Assembly: GCA_023393755.1 (NCBI GenBank)
Contig: JAEXCA010000002.1
Span: forward strand, 1 to 35,420
Length of the DNA stretch: 35,420 nt
DNA from: Actinomycetes bacterium
GTDB taxonomy: Bacteria; Actinomycetota; Actinomycetes; Propionibacteriales; Propionibacteriaceae
Direction of reading: 5' to 3'
Positions 22,675-33,627 of the stretch are shown piece by piece (within the stretch, counting starts at the first letter, position 1; each line of letters begins with the position of its first letter). The translations under genes and the position numbers were made by a program. The notes under the pieces are model-generated. The model ran no database searches. It had not been told where the DNA came from and saw only the letters and a list, made by a program, of their open reading frames with translations.

Positions 22675-22801
22675 GATCGACCCCCTGCTTCCCAGCCCTG
22701 TTCCACCACCGTAGGTCGTCCCTGTGACAGTTCTCCCGCACGCGGATACCGGAGGGATTCGACACGTCACGGTAGACCTTCAGGTACCCGGGCTCAACGT
22801 G

Positions 22802-23063
22802 TGCATCCACAGGCTTTGTGGATCTTCTGGGGATAACTGTGCTGACACGCCGAGGGGGGTGTGTACAACCTCGGGGCACTCCTGTGGATAGCGGCGGATT
22901 CGTCTCGGAAAACCGTCATTTACTAGGGGAAACGTGGATGAGTGGCTGTGGAGGAAAACTGAACGGAGAATGACGGCAAGATGAATCCCGCTGCTTGACA
23001 AGGGTGCCGCCGCGGGTCTATGGCGCGTCGCCACCGGACGTTATCCACATGCTGTCCACATGC
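22802..23063. promoter_or_regulatory. Cluster of DnaA-box-like sites upstream of dnaB
   Basis: TTATCCACA occurs exactly at 23041-23049. Near matches in both orientations are gcatccaca (~22802), tgtggatct (~22816), tgtggatag (~22883), gtggatgag (~22935) and ctgtccaca (~23052). The gap 22675-23069 has no gene. dnaA, dnaN and other oriC neighbours are absent, so this may be a DnaA-responsive dnaB promoter or a DnaA-titration site rather than the origin. Confidence 0.5.
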
Positions 23064-23069
23064 CCGGGG

Positions 23070-23098
23070 TTGAAATTGATACCCCAGGGGGGTATGGT
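23070..23098 (+). promoter_or_regulatory. csoR promoter with CsoR operator
   Basis: TTGAAA (23070-23075), a 17-bp spacer, and TATGGT (23093-23098). The spacer and -10 contain ATACCCCAGGGGGGTAT (23079-23095), a typical CsoR operator with 7-bp arms. ATG 23106 comes seven bases after the -10, so the message is probably leaderless. Confidence 0.8.
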
Positions 23099-23105
23099 GG
23101 CACCG

Positions 23106-23450
23106 ATGGCGAGGAACAGCGAGCACCACATGTCACACGCGGAACATCAGGCCCACGACGACGGCGTCCAGCGGGGCTACACCCACCACAAGGACGACCA
23201 TCTGCGACGGCTGAAGCGGATCGAGGGCCAGGCCCGTGGCCTGCAGCGGATGGTCTCCGAGGACGTCTACTGCATCGACGTGCTGACCCAGGTGTCCGCC
23301 ATGACCAAGGCGCTGGAGTCCTTCGCCCTGGTGCTGCTCGAAGAGCACCTGAACCACTGCGTGGCCCAGGCCGTCGCCGAGGGCGGCGACCTCGCCCAGG
23401 AGAAGCTCACCGAGGCCTCGGCCGCGATCGCACGCCTCGTCCGTTCCTGA
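23106..23450 (+). CDS. csoR: Copper-sensing repressor CsoR
   Basis: This 114-aa all-helical repressor releases DNA on binding Cu(I). The Cu ligands Cys-His-Cys are present: Cys in EDVYCIDVLTQV, and His and Cys in LEEHLNHCVAQAV. LRRLKRIEGQARGLQRMV is the family signature. The His-rich N terminus (HHMSHAEHQAHDD, YTHHKDDH) may add metal affinity. ATG 23106 is chosen because it lies seven bases after the -10 box. It is the first gene of the copper operon; copZ follows after 29 bases. Confidence 0.93.
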   Translation: MARNSEHHMSHAEHQAHDDGVQRGYTHHKDDHLRRLKRIEGQARGLQRMVSEDVYCIDVLTQVSAMTKALESFALVLLEEHLNHCVAQAVAEGGDLAQEKLTEASAAIARLVRS

Positions 23451-23479
23451 ATCCACCCACTGAAAGAGGAGAAACCAAC

Positions 23480-23686
23480 ATGACTGACACCAACTACACC
23501 GTCACCGGCATCACCTGTGGCCACTGCGTCGCCGCGATCAAGGAGGAGGTCGGTGCGATCCCCGGGGTCACCGGGGTCGATCTCGACACCACCGGCGCGA
23601 TGACCGTGCACAGCGAGGCCCCGGTCGACTTCGACCGGATCGTCGAGGCGCTCTACGAGGCCGGCGACCAGTACAGCGTCGCCTGA
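23480..23686 (+). CDS. copZ: Copper chaperone CopZ (heavy-metal-associated domain)
   Basis: This 68-aa single HMA-domain protein carries Cu(I) in the cytoplasm to the export ATPase. The metal site GITCGHCVAAIKEEV (Cys13 and Cys16) is canonical, and the beta-alpha-beta-beta-alpha-beta pattern is complete. AAGAGGAG lies 9 nt before ATG 23480. It lies between csoR and copA, which fixes its role in copper handling. Confidence 0.93.
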   Translation: MTDTNYTVTGITCGHCVAAIKEEVGAIPGVTGVDLDTTGAMTVHSEAPVDFDRIVEALYEAGDQYSVA

Positions 23687-23872
23687 CGCGACGAGGGCGG
23701 GCGATCCGTCCTCGACTCACCTCGGCCGGTGGCGGCACCACTGACCGGTCTCACCCCGACTGCCGGGCGAAGCCGTGCCCAGAACGGGTGGGAGCCGCTG
23801 TGGACACAGCCTGAGCCGGCGGGCCCGCGGACGCCGTCCGCGAAGCAAACCAACTGAGAAGGAAGCATCACC
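23687..23872 (+). other. copZ-copA gap
   Basis: No gene is seen. A perfect palindrome CGCGGAC-GCC-GTCCGCG lies at 23826-23842, 30 bases before the copA GTG; it may be a transcript-stabilising or attenuating hairpin. AGAAGGAAG (23856-23864) is the copA ribosome binding site. Confidence 0.4.
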
Positions 23873-26113
23873 GTGACCACCCAGCAACGCGAGTCGGTCG
23901 AATTCGACATCTCGGGGATGACCTGCGCCTCGTGCGCGGCCCGGATCGAGAAGAAGCTGAACAAGCTGGACGGGGTGCAGGCCAGCGTCAACTACGCCAC
24001 CGAGAAGGCCCGCGTCCTGCACCCGGTCGGGATCACCGTCGACCAGCTGATCGACGTGGTGGAGAACACCGGCTACGGCGCCGCCCTGCCGCAGCCGGAC
24101 GCCCCGCCGGTCGACCACGCCGCCGAACTGCGCAACCGGGTGATCGTGGCGGGGATCTTCGCCGTGCCGGTGATCCTGCTGTCGATGGTCCCGGCCTGGC
24201 AGTTCCCGGGGTGGCAGTGGGTGTCGCTGGCCCTCACCCTGCCGGTCTACCTCTGGGCAGGCTGGCCGTTCCATCGCTCGGCCTGGGTGAACGCCAGGCA
24301 CCGCGCCACCACGATGGACACCCTGATCAGCCTGGGAACCACCGCGGCCCTGGGCTGGAGCCTGTACGCCCTCTTCTTCGGCCACGCCGGGATGATCGGC
24401 TACACCCATCCGTTCGAGTTCCGGCTGGAGCGCGGCCACGGCGAGGCCAGCATCTACCTCGAGGCCGTGGTGGGCATCATCTTCTTCCTGCTGCTCGGCC
24501 GCTGGTTCGAGGCCCGGGCCAAGCAGACCGCCGGGGAGGCGATCCGCTCGCTGCTCAACCTCGCCGCCACCGAGGCCACCATCGTGGTGGACGGCGCGGA
24601 GCTCCGGATCCCGGTCGAGCAGCTGCGGGTGGACGACGAGTTCGTCGTCCGGCCGGGGGAGAAGATCGCCACCGACGGCGAGGTGGTCAGCGGCCACTCC
24701 GCGGTGGACACCTCGCTGGTCACCGGTGAGTCGGTACCGGTGGACGTCGCCCCCGGCGACCCGGTCACCGGGGCCACCCTGAACACCAACGGACGCCTGC
24801 TGGTGCGCGCGACCCGGGTCGGCGCTGACACCCAGCTGGCCCACATCGCCCGGCTGGTCGAGGAGGCGCAGACCTCCAAGGCCCGGGTGCAGTGGCTGGC
24901 CGACCGGATCACCGGGGTGTTCGTCCCGGTGGTGCTGGTGCTGTCGGTGGTGGTGTTCTTCGGCTGGCTGCTGACCGGAGCAGGCCTGTCCTTCGCCGCC
25001 TCGGCCGGCGTGGCGGTGCTGATCATCGCCTGCCCCTGCGCCCTCGGCCTGGCCACCCCGACCGCGCTGTTGGCGGGTACCGGACGGGGGGCGCAGCTGG
25101 GCATCGTGATCAAGGGCGCCGAGGCGCTGGAGCGGGCCCGCAAGGTCGACACCATCGTGCTCGACAAGACCGGGACGGTCACCACCGGCGTGATGTCCGT
25201 GGTCGGCGTCCACCCCGAACCCGGCACCACCGAGGCCGAGCTGCTGCGCTACGCCGGCGCCGCCGAATCCGGCTCGGAGCACCCGATCGCCCGGGCGATC
25301 GCCGAGCACGCCGGCTCCACCGCCCGGCTGGAGTCGCTGACCAATCAGCCCGGACACGGGGTGGTCGCCACGGTGGAGGGCCGGGAGGTTCGGGTCGGCA
25401 AGCTCGCCTGGGTTGCCGAGGCGGGGGTGTCGCGGACAAATCGACCTCCAGATGAGCTATCTGGGCCGATTTCGGGCGCTCAAGGCAATCTGGACGTCGA
25501 TTTGTTCGGCAAGGCCAGTACCACCATCGCGGTGGGCTGGGATGGCCAGCTGCGCGGGCTGATCGAGGTGGCCGACACGGTGAAGGAGGGTTCGGCCGAG
25601 GCAGTGGCCCGGTTCCGGGCGTTGGGGCTCACCCCCGTCCTACTCACCGGGGACAACCGGGCCGCGGCCGAGTCGGTGGCCAGGACGGTCGGCATCGACC
25701 AGGTGATCGCCGAGGTGCTGCCGGCCGACAAGGTCGCCACCATCAGGCGGCTGCAGGGCGAGGGCCGGACGGTTGCCATGGTCGGCGACGGGGTGAACGA
25801 CGCCGCCGCGCTGGCTCAGGCCGAGCTCGGCATCGCGCTCGGTACCGGGACGGACGCCGCCATCGAGGCCGCCGACCTCACCCTGATGCGCGGCGATCTG
25901 CGGGTGGCCGCCGACGCGGTGCGGCTCTCCCGCGCCACGCTGGGCACGATCAAGGGCAACCTGTTCTGGGCCTTCGCCTACAACGTCGCCGCCATCCCGC
26001 TGGCCGCGCTGGGCTACCTCAACCCGATGATCGCCGGGGCGGCGATGGCCTTCTCGTCCGTCTTCGTGGTGCTGAACAGCCTGCGGCTGCGCGGCTTCCA
26101 GCCGCAGCCGTAG
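23873..26113 (+). CDS. copA: Cu(+)-exporting P1B-type ATPase CopA
   Basis: This 746-aa inner-membrane ATPase exports Cu(I). Order: one HMA domain (GMTCASCAARIEKKL, ~16-30), about eight transmembrane helices, the actuator motif TGES (~283), the metal-channel motif CPC in IIACPCALGLATPTALL (~388), DKTGT with the phosphorylated Asp (~430), the HP motif in GSEHPIARAI, GDGVNDAAALA, and the last helices with YNVAAIP and MAFSS, the Cu(I) signature. Residues ~521-546 of the nucleotide-binding domain (RTNRPPDELSG..DVDLFG) are encoded by a 72-bp palindromic repeat in frame. That stretch occupies the place of a normally helical segment between the KLAW and TTIAVGWDG strands. The protein may still work, since total length is normal. 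GTG 23873 follows AGAAGGAAG. Confidence 0.94.
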   Translation: MTTQQRESVEFDISGMTCASCAARIEKKLNKLDGVQASVNYATEKARVLHPVGITVDQLIDVVENTGYGAALPQPDAPPVDHAAELRNRVIVAGIFAVPVILLSMVPAWQFPGWQWVSLALTLPVYLWAGWPFHRSAWVNARHRATTMDTLISLGTTAALGWSLYALFFGHAGMIGYTHPFEFRLERGHGEASIYLEAVVGIIFFLLLGRWFEARAKQTAGEAIRSLLNLAATEATIVVDGAELRIPVEQLRVDDEFVVRPGEKIATDGEVVSGHSAVDTSLVTGESVPVDVAPGDPVTGATLNTNGRLLVRATRVGADTQLAHIARLVEEAQTSKARVQWLADRITGVFVPVVLVLSVVVFFGWLLTGAGLSFAASAGVAVLIIACPCALGLATPTALLAGTGRGAQLGIVIKGAEALERARKVDTIVLDKTGTVTTGVMSVVGVHPEPGTTEAELLRYAGAAESGSEHPIARAIAEHAGSTARLESLTNQPGHGVVATVEGREVRVGKLAWVAEAGVSRTNRPPDELSGPISGAQGNLDVDLFGKASTTIAVGWDGQLRGLIEVADTVKEGSAEAVARFRALGLTPVLLTGDNRAAAESVARTVGIDQVIAEVLPADKVATIRRLQGEGRTVAMVGDGVNDAAALAQAELGIALGTGTDAAIEAADLTLMRGDLRVAADAVRLSRATLGTIKGNLFWAFAYNVAAIPLAALGYLNPMIAGAAMAFSSVFVVLNSLRLRGFQPQP
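25432..25509 (+). repeat. 72-bp palindromic element, family B, copy 3 (in-frame in copA)
   Basis: It begins gcggacaaatcgacctccag and ends ctggacgtcgatttgttcgg; the ends are near-perfect inverted repeats. It matches the intergenic copies at 2579-2650 and 18622-18700. The copA frame is maintained through it with no stop. It encodes a hydrophilic, Asp/Gly/Pro-rich segment within the ATP-binding domain. Confidence 0.85.
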
Positions 26114-26135
26114 CGTCGGCCGCGGGTCGGACTCC

Positions 26136-27569
26136 TCAGGCGTCCTCGGAGGGGGTCGGCGGGTTGTACCTGGCGGTCACCCTGCGGTTGGTGAACACCG
26201 GTCGGATGTCGGGCTCGATGCCCTCGGTGAGTTCGACCGGCTCCCCGGCTGCGATCCGCTCGTAGATGTCCACGAACTCCCGCGACTGCGCCTCGATGGT
26301 GTAGCGGGCGGCCATCTCCCGGCTCCGCGCCGCAGCCCGGGCCTTGAACTCGGGATCCTTCAGCGCCGCCAGCATCTCGATGATCGTGCCGGCCAGCGAC
26401 ACCGGATTGGGCCGGGAGAACATCGCGTTCACCCCCGGCTCCATCACCAGCCGCAGCTCGTGGTCGACCGACACGAACGGCAGCCCGGCGTGCGCGGCCT
26501 CGTGCAGCACCAGCGCCTGGGTGTCGGTCGTGGAGGTGAACAGGAACACGTCGCCCGAGGCGTAGTAGGCGCCCAGCCGGTCCCGCGGGACCTGGCCGAC
26601 CAGCTTCACCCCGCCGTGGCGGGCGGCCTGCTTCAACTGCCGGCGCAGGCTGGCCTGCGTGGTGCGCCAGTCGCCGACCAGCATCAGCTCGGCGTTCGGG
26701 ATGTGATCCCGCACCAGTTCGAAACCGTCCAGCATGAGGTCGATGCCCTTCTCGACCGCGATCCGCCCGACATAGAGCAGCCGCGGGCCGCGTCCCTTCG
26801 GGATCGGGGGCAACTCCGGCAGGGCGTCGGTGCCGTTGGGCACCACCCGCACCTTCGCGCAGGGTGCGATCTCCAGCACCCGCTTGGCGGTCTTGTCGGA
26901 CGGGGTGGTGACCAGGTCGGCGTCGGCCAGCATGCCGGCCGCCACCTGGAGCAGTTCGATCTGGGCCCGGCCCCGGCGTGGCCGCTGGAAGCGGATCGTC
27001 TTGCGCAGCTTCTTCCAGGTGATCCCCTCCATGTGCAGGGTGTACACCTTGTAGGCGGCGTTCAGCAGCGGCACCAGATGCCAGTAGTGGTCGGCGTAGG
27101 CCTCGAAGTCGGTGTGCCAGGTGATGATCAGCGGACGGTTCGCGCGCTGCGCCACCCACATCCCCAGCAGGCCGATCCCGCCCAGGCCGTGGACGTGGAT
27201 CACGTCCGGCGGGTTCGCCACCAGCTGGGCCAGCCGGTAGTCGAAGTCCTTGCCCATCGAGATCCGGACCGGGTTGCCGGGCAGCGGCACCGAGGGCAGC
27301 CGGATCTCGCGCCGCCGGTCGTGCCCGGCGTACGGGTTGGGACCGTCCGCCACCGGGGCCACCACCAGCAACCGGTGGCCGGCCTCCAGCACCTGCTGCT
27401 CGACGAACTGCACGGCGTACAACAACCCGGAATGGCCAGGGCCGTAGTTGTCGGTGAACTCGGCGATGGTGAGCGGCTTGAACGGCCTGTCGTTCTCGCG
27501 GGCAGCCTCCGGAACGTCGGTCGCCCCGGGGAGGCCGGTCGAGCCGTCCTGGTGATCGTCGCTGTTGAT
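26136..27569 (-). CDS. GT4-family glycosyltransferase without an obvious start codon
   Basis: This is a GT-B retaining glycosyltransferase of about 477 aa. N-lobe: KPLTIAEFTDNYGPGHSGLLYAVQ with the sugar-acceptor Gly loop, DVIHVHGLGGIGLLG, and PLIITWHTDFEAYADHYWH. C-lobe: RLLYVGRIAVEKGIDLMLDGF, and the EX7E-type donor site TDTQALVLHEAAHAGLPFVSVD. It probably adds a hexose to a lipid or cell-wall acceptor; substrates are unknown. The frame is clearly coding from about 27569 (acidic residues, then the conserved KPLTIAEFTDNYG) but holds no ATG, GTG or TTG until an internal TTG that would cut the acceptor loop. AGGAGG at 27575-27580 is followed at once by an ATG (27574) in another frame. An AUC start at 27569 or an indel is likely. 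Confidence 0.85.
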   Translation of the reverse strand: MNSDDHQDGSTGLPGATDVPEAARENDRPFKPLTIAEFTDNYGPGHSGLLYAVQFVEQQVLEAGHRLLVVAPVADGPNPYAGHDRRREIRLPSVPLPGNPVRISMGKDFDYRLAQLVANPPDVIHVHGLGGIGLLGMWVAQRANRPLIITWHTDFEAYADHYWHLVPLLNAAYKVYTLHMEGITWKKLRKTIRFQRPRRGRAQIELLQVAAGMLADADLVTTPSDKTAKRVLEIAPCAKVRVVPNGTDALPELPPIPKGRGPRLLYVGRIAVEKGIDLMLDGFELVRDHIPNAELMLVGDWRTTQASLRRQLKQAARHGGVKLVGQVPRDRLGAYYASGDVFLFTSTTDTQALVLHEAAHAGLPFVSVDHELRLVMEPGVNAMFSRPNPVSLAGTIIEMLAALKDPEFKARAAARSREMAARYTIEAQSREFVDIYERIAAGEPVELTEGIEPDIRPVFTNRRVTARYNPPTPSEDA

Positions 27570-27725
27570 GGCATCCTCCTGCGCCGGTGTGCGTCACACC
27601 CTAGTGCGGCCATCCCGCCGCTGCATCACCCGAAGGGATGACGTGCCGGGCGGCGATGCTGCAGGCTGGTGAGTGGGCACGGACGACGCCGCGGCCCGCG
27701 CAGCCACTCGAACCCGGAGGTCCTC

Positions 27726-28724
27726 GTGGAACCAACCATCCTGTTCATCGGCGGTACCGGAACCGTCAGTTCGGCCTGTGTCGCCGAGGCCCTGGACCAG
27801 GGCTTCGGCGTGACGGTGCTGAACCGCGGGCGGAACGCCCTGCGACCGGTGCCGGACGGGGTCGAGGTGGTCCGCGCCGACCTCGAGGACGACGGGTCCG
27901 TCGCGACGGCCGTCGGGAATCGGGAGTTCGACGTCGTGGCGGACTTCATGAGCTTCACCCCCGACCGGCTACGGCGGAACGTCGACCTGCTGGCCGGCCG
28001 GATCGGCCAGTACATCTTCACGTCGTCGGCATCGGCCTACGCCAAGCCGGTGGCGTCCCTGCCGATCCGGGAGTCGACGCCGCTCCGCAATCCGTACTGG
28101 CAGTACTCCCGCGACAAGATCGCGTGTGAGGAACTGCTGGTCGCCAGGTACCGCGGCGACGGGTTCCCGGCCACGATCGTCCGTCCCAGCCACACCTACG
28201 ACCGGTTCCTCAACCCGATCGAGGGAGGCTGGACGCAGCTCGCGCGGCTGCGCGCCGGCAAACCCGCCGTCGTGCACGGGGACGGGACGAGCCTGTGGAC
28301 GCTGACCCACGCCTCGGACTTCGCCTACAGCTACGCCGGCCTGCTCGCCCGGCCGGCGGCGATCGGTGAGACCTACCACATCACCGGCGACGAGGTCCTG
28401 ACCTGGGACGCGATCTACACCGGGCTGGCGCGGGCCGCCGGAGTGCCCGATCCCGAACTCGTCCATGTCGCGAGCGGGACGATCGCCCGGGTGATACCGG
28501 AGGCCGGGCCGGGACTGCTGGGTGACAAGGCCCACTCCGTGGTGTTCGACAACACCAAGGTGCGTGCGCTGCGGCCGGGTTTCGTGCAGCGAATCCCGTT
28601 CTCCGTCGGCGCGCGGCAGATCGTCGCTGCGTACGACGCGCGCCCGGAGCTGCAGAGGTTCGACCCGGCGCTGGACGCGAAGCTGGACGAACTGGTGAAG
28701 CTCGCCCGACTCTCGTGCGACTGA
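27726..28724 (+). CDS. NAD-dependent epimerase/dehydratase (extended SDR)
   Basis: This 332-aa enzyme of the extended short-chain dehydrogenase family has the nucleotide-binding glycine motif LFIGGTGTVSSACV (~6-19), ADLEDD after the second strand, TSSASAYAKP, the active-site Tyr-x3-Lys in YWQYSRDKIACEELL (~128-133), and RPSHTYD. It resembles sugar-nucleotide epimerase-like proteins in which the substrate cannot be predicted. GTG 27726 is preceded by GGAGG at 5 nt. It is divergent from the GT4 gene with 156 bases between, and convergent with the next gene (four bases apart). Confidence 0.85.
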   Translation: MEPTILFIGGTGTVSSACVAEALDQGFGVTVLNRGRNALRPVPDGVEVVRADLEDDGSVATAVGNREFDVVADFMSFTPDRLRRNVDLLAGRIGQYIFTSSASAYAKPVASLPIRESTPLRNPYWQYSRDKIACEELLVARYRGDGFPATIVRPSHTYDRFLNPIEGGWTQLARLRAGKPAVVHGDGTSLWTLTHASDFAYSYAGLLARPAAIGETYHITGDEVLTWDAIYTGLARAAGVPDPELVHVASGTIARVIPEAGPGLLGDKAHSVVFDNTKVRALRPGFVQRIPFSVGARQIVAAYDARPELQRFDPALDAKLDELVKLARLSCD

Positions 28725-28728
28725 GCCC

Positions 28729-29757
28729 CTACCCGACCAGGGATCCGTAGCGGGACTTGGCCTTCTCCAGGGCGGTGACGTAGCCCGCCCGCTGGTAGCC
28801 GGCGGCGTCGGTCTCGGCGGGGACGGCCAGCAGGCCGCGAACCGCGTTCACCGAGGTGAAGCCCTTGCGGATCAGCCAGGTGTCGAGGCCGTCCAGCAGG
28901 ACGCGCGAGTAGTCGCGGCCGTGCCTCACCAGGGCGGAGGTGGTCATCACCACGTCCGCGCCGGCGAGCAGGTAGGCCACCACGTCGTCCGCGGTCTCCA
29001 CGCCCGAGGTCGCGGCGATCGAGACCGGCAGCCGGTGCCGCAGCGCGGCGATCCAGGTGCGGGGGAGCCGGGCTTCGGCCGGGTTCGAGAGCTCGACGCC
29101 GGGCACCACCTCGACCCGCTCGACGTCCACGTCCGGCTGCAGGAACCGGTTGAACAGCACCAGGCCGTCCGCGCCGGCCTCGGCCAGTTTCAGTGCGAAG
29201 CTGCCGAAGGAGGAGAAGTAGGGCGCCAGCTTCACCGCGACCGGAATGGAGACGTTCTGCTTCACCGCGGCGACGATGTCGAGGTGGCGCTGCTCGACGT
29301 CCGGGCCGGCCAGGCTGGTGTCGCCGGGGACGAAGTAGATGTTCAGCTCGAGGGCGGCCGCACCGGCCTCTTCGAGCTGGCGGGCGAACTGCACCCAGGA
29401 GCCCAGCGAGGAGCCGTTCAGCGAGGCGATCAGCGGGACGTCGATCGCCCGGGCGGCCCGCTCGACCAGGGTCAGGTACTTCACCGCCACGGTCTCCACC
29501 GGCTCGGCGGAGACGGACGGGAAGTACGAGGTCGCCTCGGCGAACAGGTCGGCGTGCTCCTCCTCGAGCAGGGCGTCGCGTTCGGCCTGCTCCAACTGGG
29601 CGCGGACCTGCTCCTCGAACAGCGAGTAGAGGACGACCGCCCCGACCCCGCCGTCGGCCAGGCCCTTCACCCCGTCCACGGTCTGGGAGAGCGGACCGGC
29701 CGAGGCCACCAGCGGGTTCCGCAGTTGGAGGCCGAGGTAGTTGGTCTGAAGGTTCAT
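28729..29757 (-). CDS. Dihydroorotate dehydrogenase-like protein
   Basis: This 342-aa FMN-type TIM barrel is related to class-1 dihydroorotate dehydrogenase. Motifs: LGLQLRNPLVASAGPLSQTVDGVKGLADGGVGAVVLYSLFEEQ, IASLNGSSLGSW, AAALELNIYF, VAVKLAPYFSSF, GLVLFNRFLQPDVD, and the phosphate loop ATSGVETADDVVAYLLAGADVVMTTSAL. The usual catalytic Cys/Ser context of pyrimidine DHODs differs, and such 'DHOD-like' proteins are frequent beside pyruvate:ferredoxin oxidoreductases, as here. A role in ferredoxin-linked reduction is plausible but unproven. ATG 29757. It is 199 bases downstream of the PFOR gene on the same strand, the gap holding repeats. Confidence 0.85.
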   Translation of the reverse strand: MNLQTNYLGLQLRNPLVASAGPLSQTVDGVKGLADGGVGAVVLYSLFEEQVRAQLEQAERDALLEEEHADLFAEATSYFPSVSAEPVETVAVKYLTLVERAARAIDVPLIASLNGSSLGSWVQFARQLEEAGAAALELNIYFVPGDTSLAGPDVEQRHLDIVAAVKQNVSIPVAVKLAPYFSSFGSFALKLAEAGADGLVLFNRFLQPDVDVERVEVVPGVELSNPAEARLPRTWIAALRHRLPVSIAATSGVETADDVVAYLLAGADVVMTTSALVRHGRDYSRVLLDGLDTWLIRKGFTSVNAVRGLLAVPAETDAAGYQRAGYVTALEKAKSRYGSLVG

Positions 29758-29785
29758 CGGGCGCCTCGCGTGGTGTTGATTCCGT

Positions 29786-29855
29786 CGTTCCCGCGAAGGC
29801 GGGAGTCTCGGAGGTGGTTGCGTGGGGAGATCCCCGCCTCCGCGGGGATGACGGT
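29786..29855. repeat. Inverted repeat with CCCGCGAAGGCGGG and CCCCGCCTCCGCGGGG cores
   Basis: Two small hairpins of the type 'cgtc-ttcccgcgaaggcgggagtc' and 'gatccccgcctccgcggg' face each other between the PFOR and DHOD-like genes. Such hairpins are a widespread bacterial intergenic repeat type. A short tandem, ggggatgacggtggtgg, follows (29835-29885). Confidence 0.6.
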
Positions 29856-29891
29856 GGTGGCCGGGTTGGGGATGACGGTGGTGGGCCACCA

Positions 29892-29954
29892 GGAACCGTC
29901 CCCGGTGGCCCCGGAACCGTCCCGGGTGGTCCGGGAACCGTCCCCGGTGGTCCG
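29892..29954 (+). repeat. Three 21-bp tandem repeats, family C, locus 3
   Basis: Units at 29892, 29913 and 29934 have the form ggaaccgtccccggtggnccg. They are near-identical to the array at 11173-11256. The array ends two bases before the stop codon of the PFOR gene (minus strand). Confidence 0.85.
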
Positions 29955-29956
29955 GG

Positions 29957-33625
<3,669 letters not shown>

Positions 33626-33627
33626 GA

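Noticed and set aside
22802..23063. Chromosomal origin oriC
   Set aside because: DnaA-box-like sites are present, but dnaA, dnaN, recF, gyrB and rpmH are not in the window and the box number is low for an actinobacterial oriC.
23717..25357. Minus-strand open frame of 546 codons opposite copA
   Set aside because: Composition-driven shadow of copA; copA has all P-type ATPase motifs on the plus strand.
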